A DNA stretch of 64,000 bases from positions 491,965-555,964 of the forward strand of contig VYZB01000380.1 of assembly GCA_013397455.1 (NCBI GenBank). Reading direction: 5' to 3'. Origin of the DNA: Crotophaga sulcirostris (Eukaryota > Chordata > Aves > Cuculiformes > Crotophagidae). Position numbers and translations under genes: made by a program. The notes under the pieces were generated by a model. The model was not told the DNA's origin, ran no database searches, and saw only the letters and a list, made by a program, of their open reading frames with translations. Positions 15,115 through 26,241 of this stretch are shown in pieces. Each line of letters begins with the position of its first letter. Within the stretch, counting starts at the first letter, position 1.

Positions 15115-15271
15115 CCAAGGCACTTTTTTCTTATAAAGTTTCATAGTCTTTTCTGCAAGCTAATCTGAGTACTGATTATTTCATTATATGTATTAGTGAA
15201 CTTCAGATCTTTCTACTACTGCTTCTTAACTAGGGTTTTTATAACCTATTTCATGGAATGAACACACCCTT

Positions 15272-15322
15272 GTTTTATATATATATACGTGTATGTGCAT
15301 ATGTAAGTATGTGTACATGTAT
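15272..15322 (+). repeat. TA/TG-rich microsatellite
   Basis: A TATATATATATA run passes into GTGTATGTGCATATGTAAGT and GTGTACATGT, a degraded alternating pyrimidine-purine repeat. Confidence 0.65.
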
Positions 15323-18300
15323 TCTGAACATGTGACAGTTTCAATCTGAGATTTTTATGCATAATTCTTATTTTAATAGTTATTGGAAGTGTTTGGCAAC
15401 AATTTTATTGAGGTATTTTAATTCGCTGTTTGACACATATTCAACCAATCGGTTCTATCAACACAGGAAGATACCAAATTTTCTGGGGGTGCACATATTT
15501 TGGCAGGACCATCTCTCCAATATGCAGGGGTACGCATTCATTATAATGCTGAGAATTATAGGTATGTCTGGAGGTGCTGAGAGATTAATGGATGTATATA
15601 TAGAATTTCAAGAATGGAAAGAATAGGTGTTAGAGTTTGTACTAGTAGTTAACTTTTTATAGTGCTGAGGGAAACTGAAGTTCTTAGTTTACTGCTACAG
15701 ATATTTCTGGAAATTTCATTTATTTATGCCTTAACATTATAAAGCACTCCAGCAGAGATGTATCAGTATCATTTTTTAATGTCTGTAGTAAAGCTAAGGT
15801 AAACATTTTCATATATCCAGAATATCCATCATTAAACCGCTTGTGCCCAGATTATTGTAATAAAAGTTGAGAATCATAAATTTAGTCAAACATTTATAGG
15901 ACACAAATGAATATTGCTGTCTACCTACATTTATAACCCATAATTTAAGGGAGTTATTATATATACACTTATGCAAATCTATACACATAAATACTGTTTG
16001 TAGGAATATATAAACTCTTGTCTAGGTATTAATTGCTGATTGTCTGAAGCAGTTCAGCAGATTTCAGGCTTCTGCCTACCTATTTTCTGTGGGGGAATGG
16101 ATTTTACAGCACATAGAGGCTTTGCTTTTTTGCTGTATTAGGTGTCAAAGGACGGGAACGTTAGTCTTCAATATAAACTGGAATTGTGGTGTTGAAGCCA
16201 AATGCTGGACATGAGACATAAAGCAAAATAAAATATTTGCCATTATTAGACAAGGGAAAGGATGAGAAAAGAACAGGACTCTGGATTAAAATATTCTCAT
16301 TTTGTGTAGTGTAGATACGATTATTTTACACGTTTTTCACTAAATAAGGCATGCAGAGGTGAGGGATCTCATCTGCTTACAAACACCTTGCTTATTCAGA
16401 TAGACTAACATGTTGAAGGCTTCACTGAGAGGCAGATGTTGGTAGCAGCATGTTCTGCCAATGAGCAAACCATGAACCACACTTTCATTGCAGATATGTT
16501 CTGCTTCCATCTTTCTCTGTATTTTACGGTAGTTAGCCACATCAACATTAATCCTGGCCACCAGGATCACTGGTCCCACACTTCAGCTGGTTTTGGACAA
16601 CTCAAAAGCCTACAATGGTTCAGTCCTTACCAGATGCCTGTGAAAAATCATAAGCATCACAGACAGGGAGTACACAATAAGATTTACATCTCTGGTAACA
16701 CTGAAACTTTATGGAGCTTGAATTACTCCCTATCACCTAGCAAATGATATGAGATCACTTTCAATTTTCCTCACCACTAAGTTATTTATGATAGAACACA
16801 CACAGAGAGGATATGAATGCATAGTTCACAGATCATGAGTGTTTTAAGACTGGTGGGATGCAGGGGGTGGACGTTTTGTGAATGTCTCTGGATTAAAGAT
16901 AAAAATAAGTAGTTGTCTGGAACAGCAGGGAAGGTGTTCGGTGACCCAGGCAATCCCCTTGCATTCCTGTAGCACCATATGTATTGAAATCACAGTACTT
17001 TCAGTGATTTCCATGCATCTAAACTTCCCATTTATGCTTTCAAAAAAGATCCCAAATTAAGACTGTAAATAATTGGCAGTCATCATCATAATATAATGTC
17101 CTGGGTCTTCAGCTAACTTGGAGACTTTGTGTCAGGCACTGATGAAGGCAGAGGGGTAATCTGCAATGAAATTACAACCTACATTGGAAAGACAGACAAA
17201 CGATAATAAGGATTTGTGATTTCTTCATCAGGGAGAACCTAAGTGCTGAAGACAGAGCTCATGAGAGAAAATAAAGAGATTCCCCTTTATATAAGGCACT
17301 ACAGAAAGACTAGAACATAATGCAATTGAGTCTTAATTTCACAACCTTTCTTGACAATTTGTTTTCATATTGAGAATGCCAACAATATGCTCATATGTCA
17401 AAGTGATAAATGTAAGAAACCAAGCAGAATTAAAAATAGATTAAGTAATACAATCCTAAAACACTATACTATCTTCTATAATTCAAATAAAAAGTTATAT
17501 ATAAACTCCAAATTACATTACAGCTTCCCAGGTTCACTGAAAGTTTAGCTATAAGTTGGCAGTGCAATATAGCAACCAGAATTATTTATGCAGTTTAAGA
17601 TTACATTTTTTAAGAACTGTATGTAATGTAGTGAGATGACATTTCAGTGAAACTAATTTTGATTATAAGTTGTCTGTTCATCTTCAGGAATGAACCATAA
17701 GGTGTCTAAATATTCTTCCAAACAGAAGTTGCTAGAAAATTAGTCATTCTGAAAAGTATTCATCACCCAAAGAATCTTTGCCAAAGAAAATTAATTAGTT
17801 CCACACTTTAATAGAAAGATATTTTTTTTAAATCCCCCCAGACGTTAATTTGTTTAGGATAAGATTGCAGATGTTGCCTTTTCTACAATTATGCCTTCCC
17901 CTTCCGTGTATACTGGGGATAGTTCACTTTTGCAGTCAACTGTATAATCATAAATTAATCTAGTTTATAGAATTAAGTTGTTTGGAAAGTCGGATCAAGA
18001 AAGAAAAATACTGTAATAAAATTTGTAAAGGTTAACATTAAACTGGATAATTCTTTGAACGAGAAATGCCACTAATCAGTAGAAAATAGGAACATATTGT
18101 TCTGATTTACTTGTTGTAAGTAGCTTCCTTATGGGACCATTTAATCATATTTGATATGATTCTCAGTTATGCGGCTTATTGACTTTATTAAGCCTTAAGG
18201 TTAAAAAAGTGAGAGAGATCTAATATTCATACAAAAGTAATTGAAATTGACTCAAAGTGCTTTGTACGCTTTTGTAATAACTGTAAATAATTACATTTGA

Positions 18301-18674
18301 AATTACAAATAAATGGCATTTATACAGATTTTTGGGTTTTAATCTAGAAGTGGGGAAACTTTCAGAATTATATAAAACTTTGAAAACAAATTGGAAAGAT
18401 TTCTTGAAAAATACCTTTGCAGAAAGCTCAGATTGAATTATCAGGCCAGTACAATAAATAATTGGCCTAAGTCAATACATGGTATTTGATATGCGAGATA
18501 CTTTGTAAGGAAGTGAAACTTAACCTTCTTGCTCCCATAAAGTGCCCATATATTAAATATTATGCTATTGGGTAAACCTAATGGGGGAAGTCTTCCGACA
18601 TCTTGAAACAAAGAATGCTGAGTTCCCCATATCTTGTCTTGACTAGCATAACAGACTATTTCTATTCATATTCG

Positions 18675-19297
18675 AATCATAGAATCATAGAATGACCTGA
18701 GTTGGAAGGGACTCACAGTCTGGAGTCCAATTCCTATCCATGGGCAGGACAATCCCAACATTTACACCATGTGTCTGAGGGCACTGTCCAAATGCTTCTT
18801 GAATCTTGTCAGGCTTGGCACTGTGATCACTTCCTTGGGGAGCCAGTTCCAGTGCTCCTTCACCCTCTGGGTGAAAAACCTCTTCCTAATATCCAACCAA
18901 AACTTCCCTGGCACATCTTCCTCCCATTCCCTCATGTCCTATCATTGGTCACCAGAAAGAAGAGATCAGCGTCTGCTGCTCCTCCTTCCCTTGTGAGGAA
19001 ACAGTAGATGGCTATGAGGTTCCCCCCTCAGTCTCCTCTTCTCCAGGCTGAACGGATCAAGTGACTTCAGCCTCTCCTTACATGATTTCTCCTCTAGACC
19101 CTTCACCAGCTTTGTGGCCCTCCTCTGGACACTCTCCAGTAGCTTGACATTCTTTTTCCACTGTGGCTCCCAAAACTGAACATAGTATTCCAGGTGGGGT
19201 CCACCAGTGCAGAGTAGAGTGGGATGATCACCTCCCTTGACCAGCTGGCTGTGCTGTGCTTAATGCCAACATGTCCAGGTGGGTTTTGAATATCTCC
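18675..19297 (-). mobile_element. CR1 LINE 3' fragment, minus strand
   Basis: Begins with AATCATAGAATCATAGAATG, the reverse complement of the CR1 3'-terminal ATTCTATG-type repeat. It continues with typical antisense CR1 3' sequence: GAGTTGGAAGGGACTC, CACTTCCTTGGGGAGCCAGT, GAAAAACCTCTTCCTAATAT, and later CTTCTCCAGGCTGAAC, TCACCTCCCTTGACCAGCTG. It therefore holds about 620 bases of the 3' end, including the untranslated region and the end of ORF2 in antisense. It is 5'-truncated, as almost all CR1 copies are. The inner boundary with the following + strand CR1 is approximate; the last 30 bases may belong to a different CR1 subfamily. Confidence 0.9.
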
Positions 19298-19687
19298 AGA
19301 GGGATGGGGTTGTTTAGTCTGAAGAAAAGGAGACTGAATGGAGACCTTATCACTCTCTACAACTACCTGAAATGAGGTTGTAGTGAGGCAGGTGGTAAGT
19401 CTCTTCTCCCAAGTTGCAACTGATAGGATAAGACCTCAAGTTGTGCCAGGGGAGGTTTAGACTGGATATTAGGAAAAAGTTCATCACTGAAAGGATCATC
19501 AAACATTGGAACAGTCTGCCCAGGGAAGTGGTTGAGTCACCACCCTTGGAGATATTTAAAAGATGTGTAGATGTGGCACTTAGGGACATGGTTTAGTGGT
19601 GGGCTTGGTGGTGTTAGGTTAATGGTTGGACTTGATGTTAAAGGTCTTTTCCAACCTAAATGATTCTATGATTCTGTGATTCTATAA
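19298..19687 (+). mobile_element. CR1 LINE 3' end, plus strand
   Basis: Starts near GTTTAGTCTGAAGAAAAGGA and runs through CTTATCACTCTCTACAACTA, CTGGATATTAGGAAAAAGTT, GTGGTTGAGTCACCACCCTT and TTTTCCAACCTAAATGATTC. It ends in ATTCTATGATTCTGTGATTC, the CR1 3' octamer repeat. It is about 390 bases, 5'-truncated, and abuts the preceding CR1 head to head. It is of the same general subfamily as the copy at 58151-58526, with which it shares long stretches. Confidence 0.93.
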
Positions 19688-21216
19688 TCAACCAGCAATT
19701 TTTCCTGATGGCAACTTAATTTTGTCTAAAAAATATATTTTATAGTCAGATAGTAAACATATGAAATGCCAAAGATTCAGGCATTTAAGGATTTAAAGAA
19801 AAGCATCCTTGATGTGTCTGGCATATTTGGTTTGGGAAAAATAACCAAACATTTCAGTTCAGAAGTGAACATATCCATTTCAATACAAAGCACTTCAGGA
19901 AGACCCTGCATGTCATTGCTCATTGCTCTGTGTGGAACAGAATTTGGAAAACCAAAATATTGTGATTTAGGGTTAAGATATAAAAATATCTGAGTAAGAA
20001 ATCAAAATGATGAGTTATAATATTACAGAAAACTAAGAAACTGCAGAAACAAATACAAAATTATGATTTGCACAAATCTGCTAATAATTGCTATAATTAA
20101 GGGGCAACTGAAAAATTAATAGGCTTTTATTGCTGCCTTAAGGCTAGAGGACTGGGTATAATGCATTAAAAAAACCTCAAACATAAGAAGAGTTTCTATA
20201 GCCAGTTTTCTTCAAAAATGTTGTTTGGCTACAAAGAGCCTTCCTAGATTACTTTTCTGGTTCTAGAATTGAAATCCATAAATATTTATGTATATTTCAC
20301 AATCAGTGATTTATTTGTGAAAACTTCATAATCTTCATATCCCAACAGGCCTTTCTGTGAACCCAGTTCATGTACCAGTTATTTAAAGCTTTCACTGTAG
20401 CTCAGCAATGTAGTAGGCATCCTTTGTCATCTCAGTGTAGATACTCAGTTACTCAAGATCTGAAAAAATTAATTCTTCAAACAGATAACTTCTTGTCTCC
20501 TTTAGCACAATGTGTGTATTGGAATCCTACACAGTCTAATTGAGGAAACTGAGGATAGATTTGGAAAAGTAGTCATCTTCGTTGTCTATTTGATGGTATA
20601 TGTACAATATTTTTCTTGCTGATGTACAATTTCCTTGACATGCTTAAAACGGAGGTAAGTTTGTTCCAAATCAGGAGCAGGTTAGTGTGTTAATATTTGA
20701 GTATTATTCATTGCCTTTATGTGCCATCCATGTTCATTTCCCCTGATTGACACTGATCACATATGGTCAGAAATAGCAGAAGGATGTTGGTCTCTACTCC
20801 TAGAAACTGTACTAAAAGCAGGCTGCATCATCGTAAATTTCTTGGCTTATCAGTATTTTCTCGTTGACAAATGGTAGAAGATGTTATTTTTTTAAAAATA
20901 CATTTAATGTTGATCTTTTCAATGCACAAATAAAATCGCTTTTATTGCTGATAAACTCCTTCCTAATTCCTTCAGCTTCCGCAAAGTCAAAGCAATTCTA
21001 TGAAATTCTATATATTTCAACTTCTTCCAGTTTATTTCACTGAGGTTGTTTGTGTATTTTAAAAACATAAATTGTATCAAATGTTGCTTTAATATCTAAC
21101 TCCCTGAGGCAGTTTGTTAGTGTAGGGACATATGACTCTCCCTCAGACAGAAAAACAAAGAAAGAAGAAAAGAACTTTCATTGGTTGTTGTGGTATAGTA
21201 TTACAAGTATGAAATT

Positions 21217-21379
21217 GTGGATGCTCCCTCTCTGGAAGTCTTCAAGGTCGGGTTGGATGAGGCCTTGAGCAGCCTGGTCTAGTAGGAAATGTCCTTGCCC
21301 ATGGCAGAGAAGTTGGACCTAGATGATCCTTAAAGCTCCTTCCAACCCAAAACATTCTATGATTCTATGATTTTATGAT
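21217..21379 (+). mobile_element. CR1 LINE 3' tail
   Basis: About 160 bases matching the CR1 3' end: CTCTGGAAGTCTTCAAGGTC, GGCCTTGAGCAGCCTGGTCT, TTGGACCTAGATGATCCTTA, CTCCTTCCAACCCAAAACAT. It is closed by three ATTCTATGA/ATTTTATGA repeats. Strongly 5'-truncated. It is of the subfamily with the GAGCAGCCTGGTCT motif, different from the copy at 19298. Confidence 0.92.
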
Positions 21380-23052
21380 CTTCAGGTATGCAAAGCAAGA
21401 TAAGACAAAACAGCTTTTACAAAATATCAGTGGTGCATTTTCTTTCTATTATTTCAAATTATGTGCAATTTGTGGTTAATAGTGGGTGAGGGACATCAGT
21501 CTATTGCTACTTTAACTTGCATTCTTGTTTTACGGCTCTGTACAAAAACCTAATGTCATCTGGATATTTTACCAATCCTTACATATAATTACATGGGACC
21601 AACATTACTTGATCAAAGTAAAAGAAAAAGCCTTTATTTTATTTATAAGCCACCTGCCACAAACCATTATCATTTACTTAGGCCCTAAGTTACAGTTTCC
21701 ATTTTAATAGTTCTATTAGTGTTTGGGTGGTTTTTATGAAGATTATTCAATAAACATTGTCCAGAGAAAGCTAGATACTTTTAATGCATAATCCTCTGGA
21801 ATGTTTATTAAACAATAACACTAAACATTCTGACAGTTTTATTTCTGAGAATGTTATAAGGTTATTATGCATCTCGTTGGTAATTCTGTCTTATCGAAAA
21901 CTCCTGTGCAACATAATGAGTCTTACCGAAAGCAGATGTAGCTGAATTAATAACAGGGACATCAATGCACTATAGAGACTCATACAGTGGAAAAGCTGGG
22001 TTGAGGGGGAAAGAATGCAGGAAAGAATTCTGTTACACTTTTGCAGCAAAAAGTATCTGACATAAGACAAAAGAGTAGTATAAAGATTTGAAAATCCAAA
22101 TGTAAAAAGTAGACTCACCTGAAAAGACTATTTCATCATGCAATATATTTATTAATACAGAGTCTCTAGACAAACTCAATTTATCTTAATCATAGGATGA
22201 AGGGATTCTCAAAAATTACTTAAATCCCTCAATGTTCTTGAATTTACTTCTGTGAATAGGTTTGTGCATGTTATATTTTCTGTGAGGACACCCTGCAAGG
22301 ATCTTTTTATCACCTGTTAAATAGATGCTATTCCTCTTAAATAACCACGAAGAAAACTCAGTCTAAGGTTCAGTACACTTAAAACAAAACCTCCAAAGAA
22401 GGGCAGACTTCAGAAAAAACTCAGTGTTTGGTCGTAATAATCTGGTAAATGTTGGTTTCATGCAATAAAAATAATTGGTGAGGTTGACCTATTGAAGTCA
22501 GTGGGAATCTTGCCATTTGTTTTAGCAGGACCAGCATTGCCACCAATAAATCTACCAAGCAAACTAAAAGAAGCAGGCGGGAAGTTAATATAGGGAAATT
22601 CATTTAACAGAACCTATACATTGTTTCAGTCCTTGTTCTACCCTCCTTTCCCTGAGTGAATATCTCCTGATACTGCTGAGATGTGCTCACAGAAACTATT
22701 TTGTTAGTGTACTGAACAACAATTATTTACAAAATCATTTAATAAGTGATTCAGAAACACGAAAATCAGCTTTGCTGTTATAATGAGTCAACCTCAGATT
22801 CAATCAGAAGTTGTTTTATGGGTGAGTAACCTATGGCAACTGCCCAAGACTGGACACCATGGGGAGTGTGTTAGACTGCAGTGATTAAAAGTACAAATTA
22901 TCCAATATTCCTCAACCTATGCTTGTATTCTTGCTAGTCAAAACCTGCTGTAGCTCCACACAGATGCAGTTAGATCTTTCCCATGCAATGCTTTCTGTAA
23001 TGCAAGTAAAATAACAGGCAAAAAAATAGTAGAAATATAAATGTATTTTCTC

Positions 23053-23067
23053 TTTTTTTTTTTTTTT
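23053..23067 (+). repeat. Poly-T run (15 T)
   Basis: Fifteen uninterrupted T bases lie just upstream of the deleted CR1 copy. I see no link that makes it a tail of another element. Confidence 0.75.
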
Positions 23068-23084
23068 AAATATAAAAATGGGGT

Positions 23085-24112
23085 GTTAACAAGGGCTCTC
23101 AGCCTGTGTCTCTGAGACATACTAGATACACTGGAGCACAGCTGAAGTCTTACAGAGATGAGCCAGCGGCTACTGAGGTAGTAGGAGTCAACAGGGAAAC
23201 ACCAGTGAAACATATCAAACAATGAAGGGGTGTTCCTCCTCTTAACAAGGTGACATACCTGACAGCCCAGCTGAAGTGCCTCTACACCAATGCACGCAGA
23301 ATTGACAATAAACATGAGGAGCTGGAAGCTATTGTGCAGCAGGAAAACTATGATATAGCGGCTTCAGAAACATGACGGAATGACTCGCACAACTGGAGTG
23401 CGGCAATGGATGGCTATAAACCCTTCAGAAGGGATAGACATGGAAGGCAGGCAGACAAAATATTCTACAAGCAGCTGGGAGAAGTCTCACAATCACTAAC
23501 CCTTATTCTCATGGGGCACTTCAATCTACCAGATGTTTACTGGAAATACAACACAGTGGAGAGGAAACAGTCTAGAAGGTTCCTAGAGTGTGTGAAAGAG
23601 AACTTCCTGACACAACTGACAAGTGAACCAACTAAGGAAGACATCCCCATGTATGTGGGGATAAACATAGTGACAAACAATGAGTAAAAGGCTGAGGTAC
23701 TTAATATCTTCTTTACCTCAGTCTTTAATAATAAGACCAGTTGTTCTCCAGGTATTCAGCCCCTTGAGCTGAAAGACAGGGACGGGTAGCAGAATTGAGC
23801 CCACATAATCCAAGAGAAAATATTTAATGACCTGCTGCACCATCTAGACAGACACAAAACTATGAGGTCACATGGGATCGACCTGAGTGTACTGAGGGAG
23901 TGGGCAAAAGTGCTCACCAATCCACTTTCCATAATTTATCAGTAGTGCTGACTAATTGGGGAGGTCCCAGTTAACTGGAAGTTAGCAAAAGCGATGCCCT
24001 TCTACCAGAAGGGCCAGTTTAGAATACATGGTTAAGAGGTGACCTTGGCAGTGTTGGGTTACGGGTCAAACTTGATGATCTCAAAGGTCTTTTCTAACCT
24101 AAAAATTTCTGT
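23085..24112 (+). mobile_element. CR1 LINE with internal deletions, ORF2 remnants
   Basis: A degraded CR1 copy keeping pieces of ORF2 in order. The endonuclease start is readable near 23275-23450 (LYTNARIDNKHEELEAIVQQ, then MDGYKPFRRDRHG). The late endonuclease is at about 23460-23640 (LILMGHFNLPDVYWKYNT, SRRFLECVKENFLTQL). The early reverse transcriptase is at about 23680-24017 (KAEVLNIFFTSVF, then GIDLSVLRE, PLSII, GEVPVNWKLAKA). From about 24026 it jumps to the CR1 3' end (ACTTGATGATCTCAAAGGTC, TTTCTAACCT), with a decayed terminal repeat. The tryptophan codon expected after GAAACA is TGA, and other stops and frameshifts are present, so it is inactive. The outer 5' boundary is approximate and follows a 15-base T run at 23053-23067. 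Confidence 0.88.
23275..24017 (+). pseudogene. CR1 ORF2 remnant (endonuclease / early reverse transcriptase)
   Basis: This is the protein-coding remnant inside the CR1 copy. Three blocks of the APE-type endonuclease and the start of the reverse transcriptase are in the right order, but the residues linking them are missing. In-frame stops occur, for example TGA at the expected Trp after the ET of the endonuclease, and TAA just before KAEVLN. The catalytic core of the reverse transcriptase (the YADD-type motif) is absent. It is not functional. Confidence 0.75.
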
Positions 24113-26085
24113 ATCCCTGTCTGTGTTTCTTTTTTATTGATGGGTGAAGATATCTAATTTCTGATTTATGATTTTTAATAAATGTACCCACCATATTTTT
24201 GCATGGATTTTCCCAAATATCAATTACACACATGCACCACATTGCCCGTATACAGCAAGGCAGTTTCAGAAAGCTATGGACTAACAAATCAGGTACAGCC
24301 ACATCACAGAGGTGCTATGATAATATTGGTAATATTTATCTAACAGTAATAAACTAAATCAGAGTAAACTTATACTGGGAGTGGAAAATAGTAAATCCAC
24401 TGCGGACATTGTTTTACAATACACTGTTTTCCTTGGCTGTTAAATCATGGTCAGACTATTACAACAAGTTTTCCCCACTACTTAAAACTGTCTGCAGGTT
24501 TGCAGCCCAGAGTGTTTACCTGGCAATTCAAGCAAATGATTTTGTTGTCTGAAACTGTAGGATATCCCCTTTGTTTTCGACCATGATGGGTATTAAGTTC
24601 TTCTCCAAACTGGGGTAAACAAACTAATGAATAAACAGACAAACCACCAGAAACTGTCCTCTGCAGAAAATGTTTTATGTTATGACAGTCTTCTTTTTCT
24701 GTAAAAATGTTTTTAAAATTAGTAGGAGGTGCACATAAATTATCCAATACATAATAAAACTTCTGCGAGCTCAGCTGATGTGGCTCAACAGAACATTTAA
24801 CAGTAGTTACCCCTAAGCACAAGAATGCTTATAGATAAGAAAGCAGCCCTTCTTATTAATCGCACTGTGTATCTGACTCCTACTCCTTTCTTCAGTCTTT
24901 AAATAAATCAACTCCATCTGGTTCTTATTATTTAGTTGTGCAGCTTACCTTTCACGATGAAACATGCTTACTGCTGCAGAAGCAGGTCCAGTGTGATTAA
25001 AGCTATTAGGTAAAATGGTGATTGCTTAAGTTTGATGTCAGCTAATCATAAAAAACACGATCAGCCACAAAACGAAAATAAGGACTGGATCTTCACTGAG
25101 CGTAAATTGGCTGGACTCCAGCTGATTTCAGTGAAAGGTATTGAAAACAATGTTCTGGGTCATCTTTCTTTATGCTAATATTTTATGGAGCACCTCAAGC
25201 AAGATTCCAGAACAATGCTTGTATAAGTAAGAAGCAATCTCATCATATTGCAGACAAGTCCTGGGCTTATGATGTGTTGTGGCAGGGTGAGGACCCAGGT
25301 AGCTAAAAGGGAATGAACCTGTCTATGTTAACTAAAATAAACCAAAACAAAAAGTAACCCTCTCTCTGATGTGCTCAGTTTATTTAGAGGATCCTAATAC
25401 AGACTCTGTTCAACAGACTGCAAATGCAAGCCAAATATTATCAAGACAAAAAAACCCAAACAACAAAGGAGCAAAACAGCTTTCTATATTTTTCAGTCAA
25501 TAACTTCCTTCTTTTATTGCCATGAAAGTGTCTCCATTCCTTTAATTTTTTTGGTCTAAACTAAGCTGTGTTCATTGTTGAGTTTGTGAAACTCTCTGCA
25601 GGGATCTAACTCAGTAAAAAAACCATATTGCTGCATGACTGTGAGACAGAAATAATCCAGGGGAGGTGGGATATGGTAGGATCTCTGCCAGAGAAGACTC
25701 ACACATAAGTTTTGATGTATAAGAAGGACCTGGCATTTCTCTGTGGTGAGCTTCATACTTTTACGTGCTCATTTTGGAGTTGCCATGACATTTCTACTGC
25801 AAACACTCGCTGTAACCTTGACACAGATTGAAGAAAGCAAAACCTGCTCCAGCTTATACCAGTAGGCTGTGATACTTGGAAAAACATCAGGACTCTGTAA
25901 CTGGAAAGGGCTACCCAAATAGTCTGGTCCATGCTCCAACAGCCACATGGTCAGCTGAGACTTGGGCTCGCTTTGAAAATGTTGAAATTTCACCTTTTGG
26001 CAAGAATGCCAGCTATGCACGCTAATGACATCAGAATGCCTTAACAGGTAAAAATACCACAGCTACAACCCTTTCTCTTTTACAG

Positions 26086-26241
26086 CTTGAGAACTACATT
26101 GTGGAAAACATGAAATCGGAAATGGTGCAGCTGCAGCAGAATGCTGTGCAGAATCACACTGCTACCATGCTCGAAATAGGGACCAGCCTCCTCAGTCAGA
26201 CAGCAGAGCAGACGAGAAAACTCACGGATGTTGAAACCCAG
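26086..26241 (+). CDS. ANGPT1: ANGPT1 coding exon 2 (coiled-coil, N-terminal part)
   Basis: Internal exon of angiopoietin-1, a secreted oligomeric ligand that activates the endothelial receptor TIE2 (TEK). It is 156 bases long, phase 0 at both ends, and encodes 52 residues beginning LENYIVENMKSEM and ending RKLTDVETQ. These correspond to human residues 100-151. The acceptor is a pyrimidine-rich tract ending TTTTACAG and the donor is GTATGT. A glycosylation sequon N-H-T falls at the position of human N122. The peptide is nearly identical to human ANGPT1 (I see A113V and I115L, from memory of the human protein). It differs clearly from ANGPT2, which has IQDNMKKEM at the start. Heptad-like spacing of hydrophobic residues fits the coiled-coil region that forms dimers and trimers. 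The preceding exon, carrying the signal peptide, is not in the window. Confidence 0.97.

Larger units (their letters stand above)
1..26085 (+). other. ANGPT1: ANGPT1 intron 1, 3' part (partial)
   Basis: Non-coding sequence upstream of exon 2. No open frame here resembles the N-terminal exon of ANGPT1, so I read the whole stretch as intron 1, whose 5' end is outside the window. Human ANGPT1 intron 1 is also very long, as I recall. Contents by stretch: 1-14557 is AT-rich unique-looking sequence with short purine tracts and one 30-bp-period duplication. 14558-15119 is the solo LTR with its target duplication. 15120-18674 shows nothing recognisable beyond a TA/TG-rich run. 18675-19687 is the CR1 pair, 21217-21379 a CR1 tail and 23085-24112 a CR1 remnant. 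19688-21216, 21380-23050 and 24113-26085 show nothing I can name. The small open frames are short, lack family resemblance and are what chance gives in AT-rich DNA. Confidence 0.85.

Noticed and set aside
18702..19007. Open frame of about 101 codons on the + strand
   Set aside because: It lies entirely inside the minus-strand CR1 and is an antisense reading of the repeat, not a gene.
22938..23315. Open frame of about 125 codons on the - strand
   Set aside because: It runs antisense through the CR1 copy and a poly-T run that would encode a lysine tract. No family resemblance.
1..26085. Possibility that ANGPT1 exon 1 lies in the window
   Set aside because: No frame encodes the expected signal peptide and N-terminal region, and that exon is long enough to have been visible.
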